This document shows, piece by piece, positions 19,257 to 21,098 of a DNA stretch of 21,098 nucleotides. Each line of letters begins with the position of its first letter. Position 1 is the stretch's first letter. The notes under the pieces are model-generated. The model was given only the letters and a program-made list of their open reading frames with translations, was not told the DNA's origin and did not search any database. Source of the DNA: Entrophospora sp. SA101 (lineage: Eukaryota; Glomeromycota; Glomeromycetes; Entrophosporales; Entrophosporaceae); assembly GCA_958430865.1 (NCBI GenBank), contig CAUDNR010004209.1, positions 4,072-25,169 of the forward strand, given 5' to 3'. The position numbers and the translations under genes are program-made.

Positions 19257-19365
19257 ACCAATATCAAATATCCCATTATGTTTGTGCAAATTTTCTAAAT
19301 TTTCTGGGTATTTCATTTCACTTCACAATTGCTAAACAGTATAAGGGATGGTTTTATAAAAAATT

Positions 19366-19780
19366 TTAATAATCGGTTAATGTTTCTATTCTCTCAGTTT
19401 CTTTAAACTCGGCCGCAAATCTAACATCTTCCGGCCTCACCAAACTCCTCCCCGCATGTGCTGCACACCTACCACTAAAGTAACAATAAATTGATCAAAA
19501 GAAAAACAACAGTTAATGAAAACGTCACAAATATATTTTAAATTATCGGTTTTCATACATACGCATCCCTAAACAGCCCCATCACCCCCCTTTCTGCTGT
19601 CTGTTTTAAATATTAAAATGATTATTAATATTTTACCAGTATGAGAAATTTTCAATCATTTAGTTAAAGAAAAAAAAAATATACCCTCACAAACGACAAC
19701 CCTAGCCTGGCCTCCTCTCCAATTTCTCTGACCAACCTCTCAAAGGCCCTCCTACTAATTGAAAATCTCCTTTCTCGGCT
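19366..19780 (-). CDS. Divergent histone H3/CENP-A-like protein, 5'-truncated
   Basis: Exons (minus): 19780-19685 (32 codons), 19600-19563, 19474-19366 (stop TAA). Donors GTATAT and GTATGT, acceptors AAAACAG and CTTTAG; phases agree; introns are 84 and 88 nt. The product reads SRERRFSISRRAFERLVREI, GEEARLGLSFVR, TAERGVMGLFRDA, GRCAAHAGRSLVRPEDVRFA and ends ETLTDY. FERLVREI matches the H3 alpha-1 block F-x-RLVREI, GLFRD matches GLFED, C-A-x-H-A-x-R and the P-x-D motif match alpha-2/L2/alpha-3. About eight residues are missing at the start of alpha-2, and the C-terminus differs from RIRGERA. HAGR resembles CENP-A more than canonical H3. The N-terminal tail and start codon are not visible. The exons are GC-richer than their surroundings. 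It may be a divergent variant or a gene fragment. Confidence 0.65.
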
Positions 19781-19786
19781 CTGTAA

Positions 19787-21098
19787 TATGAATTACTCAC
19801 CAAACTAAATGAATCAAATGAATCAATTATTTCAAACAAATTACTTGACACATTAAAAATAATAAAAGATTGTACCAGTTGTGCACAAAGATATAATTAT
19901 TATTATTTATTTTATGAATCATTAAATGAACTAAAAAAGATTTCAGAAGAATTAGACAAGGAAAAAAATGAAGATAGGAAAACAGAAATAATTTATAAAT
20001 TAAGTAATGAATTAATTAAATTAGGTGTTAAAATAAATAGATTAATATTATGTTATGGGTGTCAAAAGAAGAATATATTTGATCCATTATATGAATTACT
20101 CACCAAACTAAATGAATCAAATGAATCAATTATTTCAAACAAATCACTTGGCACATTAAAAATAATAGAAAATTGTATCAGTTGTGCACAAGGATATAAT
20201 TATTATTATTTATTTTATGAATCATTAAATGAACTAAAAAAGATTTCAGAAGAATTAGATGGGGAAGAAAATGAAGATAGGAAAGCAGAAATAATCCATA
20301 AATCAAGTGATGAATTAAATAAATTAGATGTTGAAATAAATAAAACAGTATTATGTAATAGTTGTCATGAAGAAAAAATTTTCAACTCATTAAATGAATT
20401 ACTCACCAAACTAAATGAGTCAAATGAACCAATTAATTCAAATCAATTACTTGACACATTAAAAATAATAGAAAATTGTACCAGTTGTAAAAAATATGTA
20501 CCAAGAAATAAGTTTGATTCATTTTGTAAATTATTAAATAAACTAAAAAAGATTTCAGAAGAATTAGGAAAGGAAGAAAATGAAGATAGGAAAGCAGAAA
20601 TAATCCATCAATTAGGTGATGAATTAAATAAATTAGATGTTAAAATAAATAGAATATTATGTGATGGGTGTCAAAAGGAGATTATATTTGACCCATTATG
20701 TGAATTGCTCACCAGATTAAATGAATCAAATGCATCAATTAATTCAAACAAATTACTTGACACATTAAAAATAATAGAAGATTGTACTGGTTGTAAAAAA
20801 TGTGCACAAAAAAATTATTTTGATTTATTTTATGAATTATTAAACAAACTAAAAAAGAACTTGGAGGAATTAGACAAGGAAGAAAATGAAGATAGGGAAG
20901 CAGAAATGGTCCATAAATTAAGTGATGAATTAAATGAATTAGATGTTGAAATAAATAGAATAGCATTATGTTATGGGTGTCAAGAGAAAAATATATTCAA
21001 CCCATTATGTAAATTACTCATCAAACTAAATGAATCAAATGAACCAATTAATTCAAACAAATTACTTGACACATTAAAAATATTAGAAAATTGTACTG
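19787..21098 (+). CDS. Tandem CxxC helical-repeat protein, partial at both ends
   Basis: More than 430 codons are open from 19787 to the right edge, directly after a TAA at 19784-19786; no in-frame ATG occurs until about 20908, so the true 5' end is missing or differently joined. It consists of repeats starting at 19787, 20090, 20393, 20699 and 21008 (periods 303, 303, 306, 309 nt, about 101-103 residues). A unit reads YELLTKLNESNESI...LLDTLKII, C-T-S-C, a Tyr/Phe-rich step, SLNELKKISEELD, ENEDRKAEII, SDELNKLDVEIN, then C-Y-G-C-Q-K and IFDPL. Each has two CxxC pairs about 58 residues apart, in Leu-rich predicted helices, so each unit looks like two diverged half-repeats. Metal binding is plausible but unproven. 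Synonymous similarity between units 1 and 2 indicates recent amplification. I recognise no named family. Confidence 0.75.

Noticed and set aside
20739..20966. 75-codon minus-strand frame
   Set aside because: Lies inside the long plus-strand CxxC repeat frame; the minus strand elsewhere in the array is full of stops.
1..21098. tRNA, rRNA or CRISPR array
   Set aside because: No GTTCRANNC-type T-arm with a matching acceptor stem, no rRNA-like stretch and no regularly spaced short repeats with unique spacers were seen by eye; a tRNA scan would be decisive.

Overview
The window looks like nuclear DNA of a very AT-rich, intron-bearing eukaryote, most probably a fungus of the Rhizophagus / Glomeromycotina type. 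Reasons: strong A+T bias, short spliceosomal introns of about 70-110 nt with GTAAGT/GTAAGA/GTATAT-type donors and TACTAAT-like branch sites, many trinucleotide microsatellites (AAT, ATG, GTT), and a heavy load of decayed DNA transposons beside ordinary housekeeping genes. The genus is an inference; no marker locus fixes the species.

Layout. 1-348: 5' end of the cytosolic ribosomal protein gene uL4/RPL4 (minus strand), whose first coding exon is only the ATG. 570-2851: a decayed ORF1/gag-like retroelement gene (CCHC knuckle, Gln-rich stretch, coiled coil, Asn/Ser-rich tail) broken by a small MITE. 2999-about 6200: a pogo/Tigger-like element with HTH/CENPB and DDE domains; a 1.37-kb hAT relic sits inside its 5' end with an 8-bp target duplication, and that relic carries its own 127-bp MITE. 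6200-9140: mostly empty AT-rich DNA with palindromes, microsatellites and one unrecognised broken ORF. 9142-11205: an intact three-exon gene for a long coiled-coil protein (632 aa, minus). 11961-about 13016: a multi-exon gene for a catalytically dead RNase III-fold protein, probably mitoribosomal mL57 (minus). 13303-14157: weak evidence for a small plus-strand spliced gene. 14930-15630: second hAT relic (BED finger plus C-terminal dimerisation piece). 16034-16643: BCD1/ZNHIT6-like HIT zinc-finger protein (box C/D snoRNP assembly), three exons, minus. 17654-18498: decayed Cdc4-type WD40 gene. 19014-19256: a retroposed segment with a 14-bp target duplication and a poly(A) tail. 19366-19780: three exons of a divergent histone H3/CENP-A-like histone fold (minus), 5'-truncated. 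19787-21098: an open frame of more than 430 codons running off the right edge, made of about 101-residue tandem repeats, each with two CxxC pairs.

The housekeeping genes (uL4, mL57, BCD1) are independent and share only a broad theme of ribosome biogenesis; I see no operon-like logic. The most unusual part is the right end, where a GC-richer histone-fold fragment abuts, within about six bases, a recently amplified CxxC repeat gene that I do not recognise.
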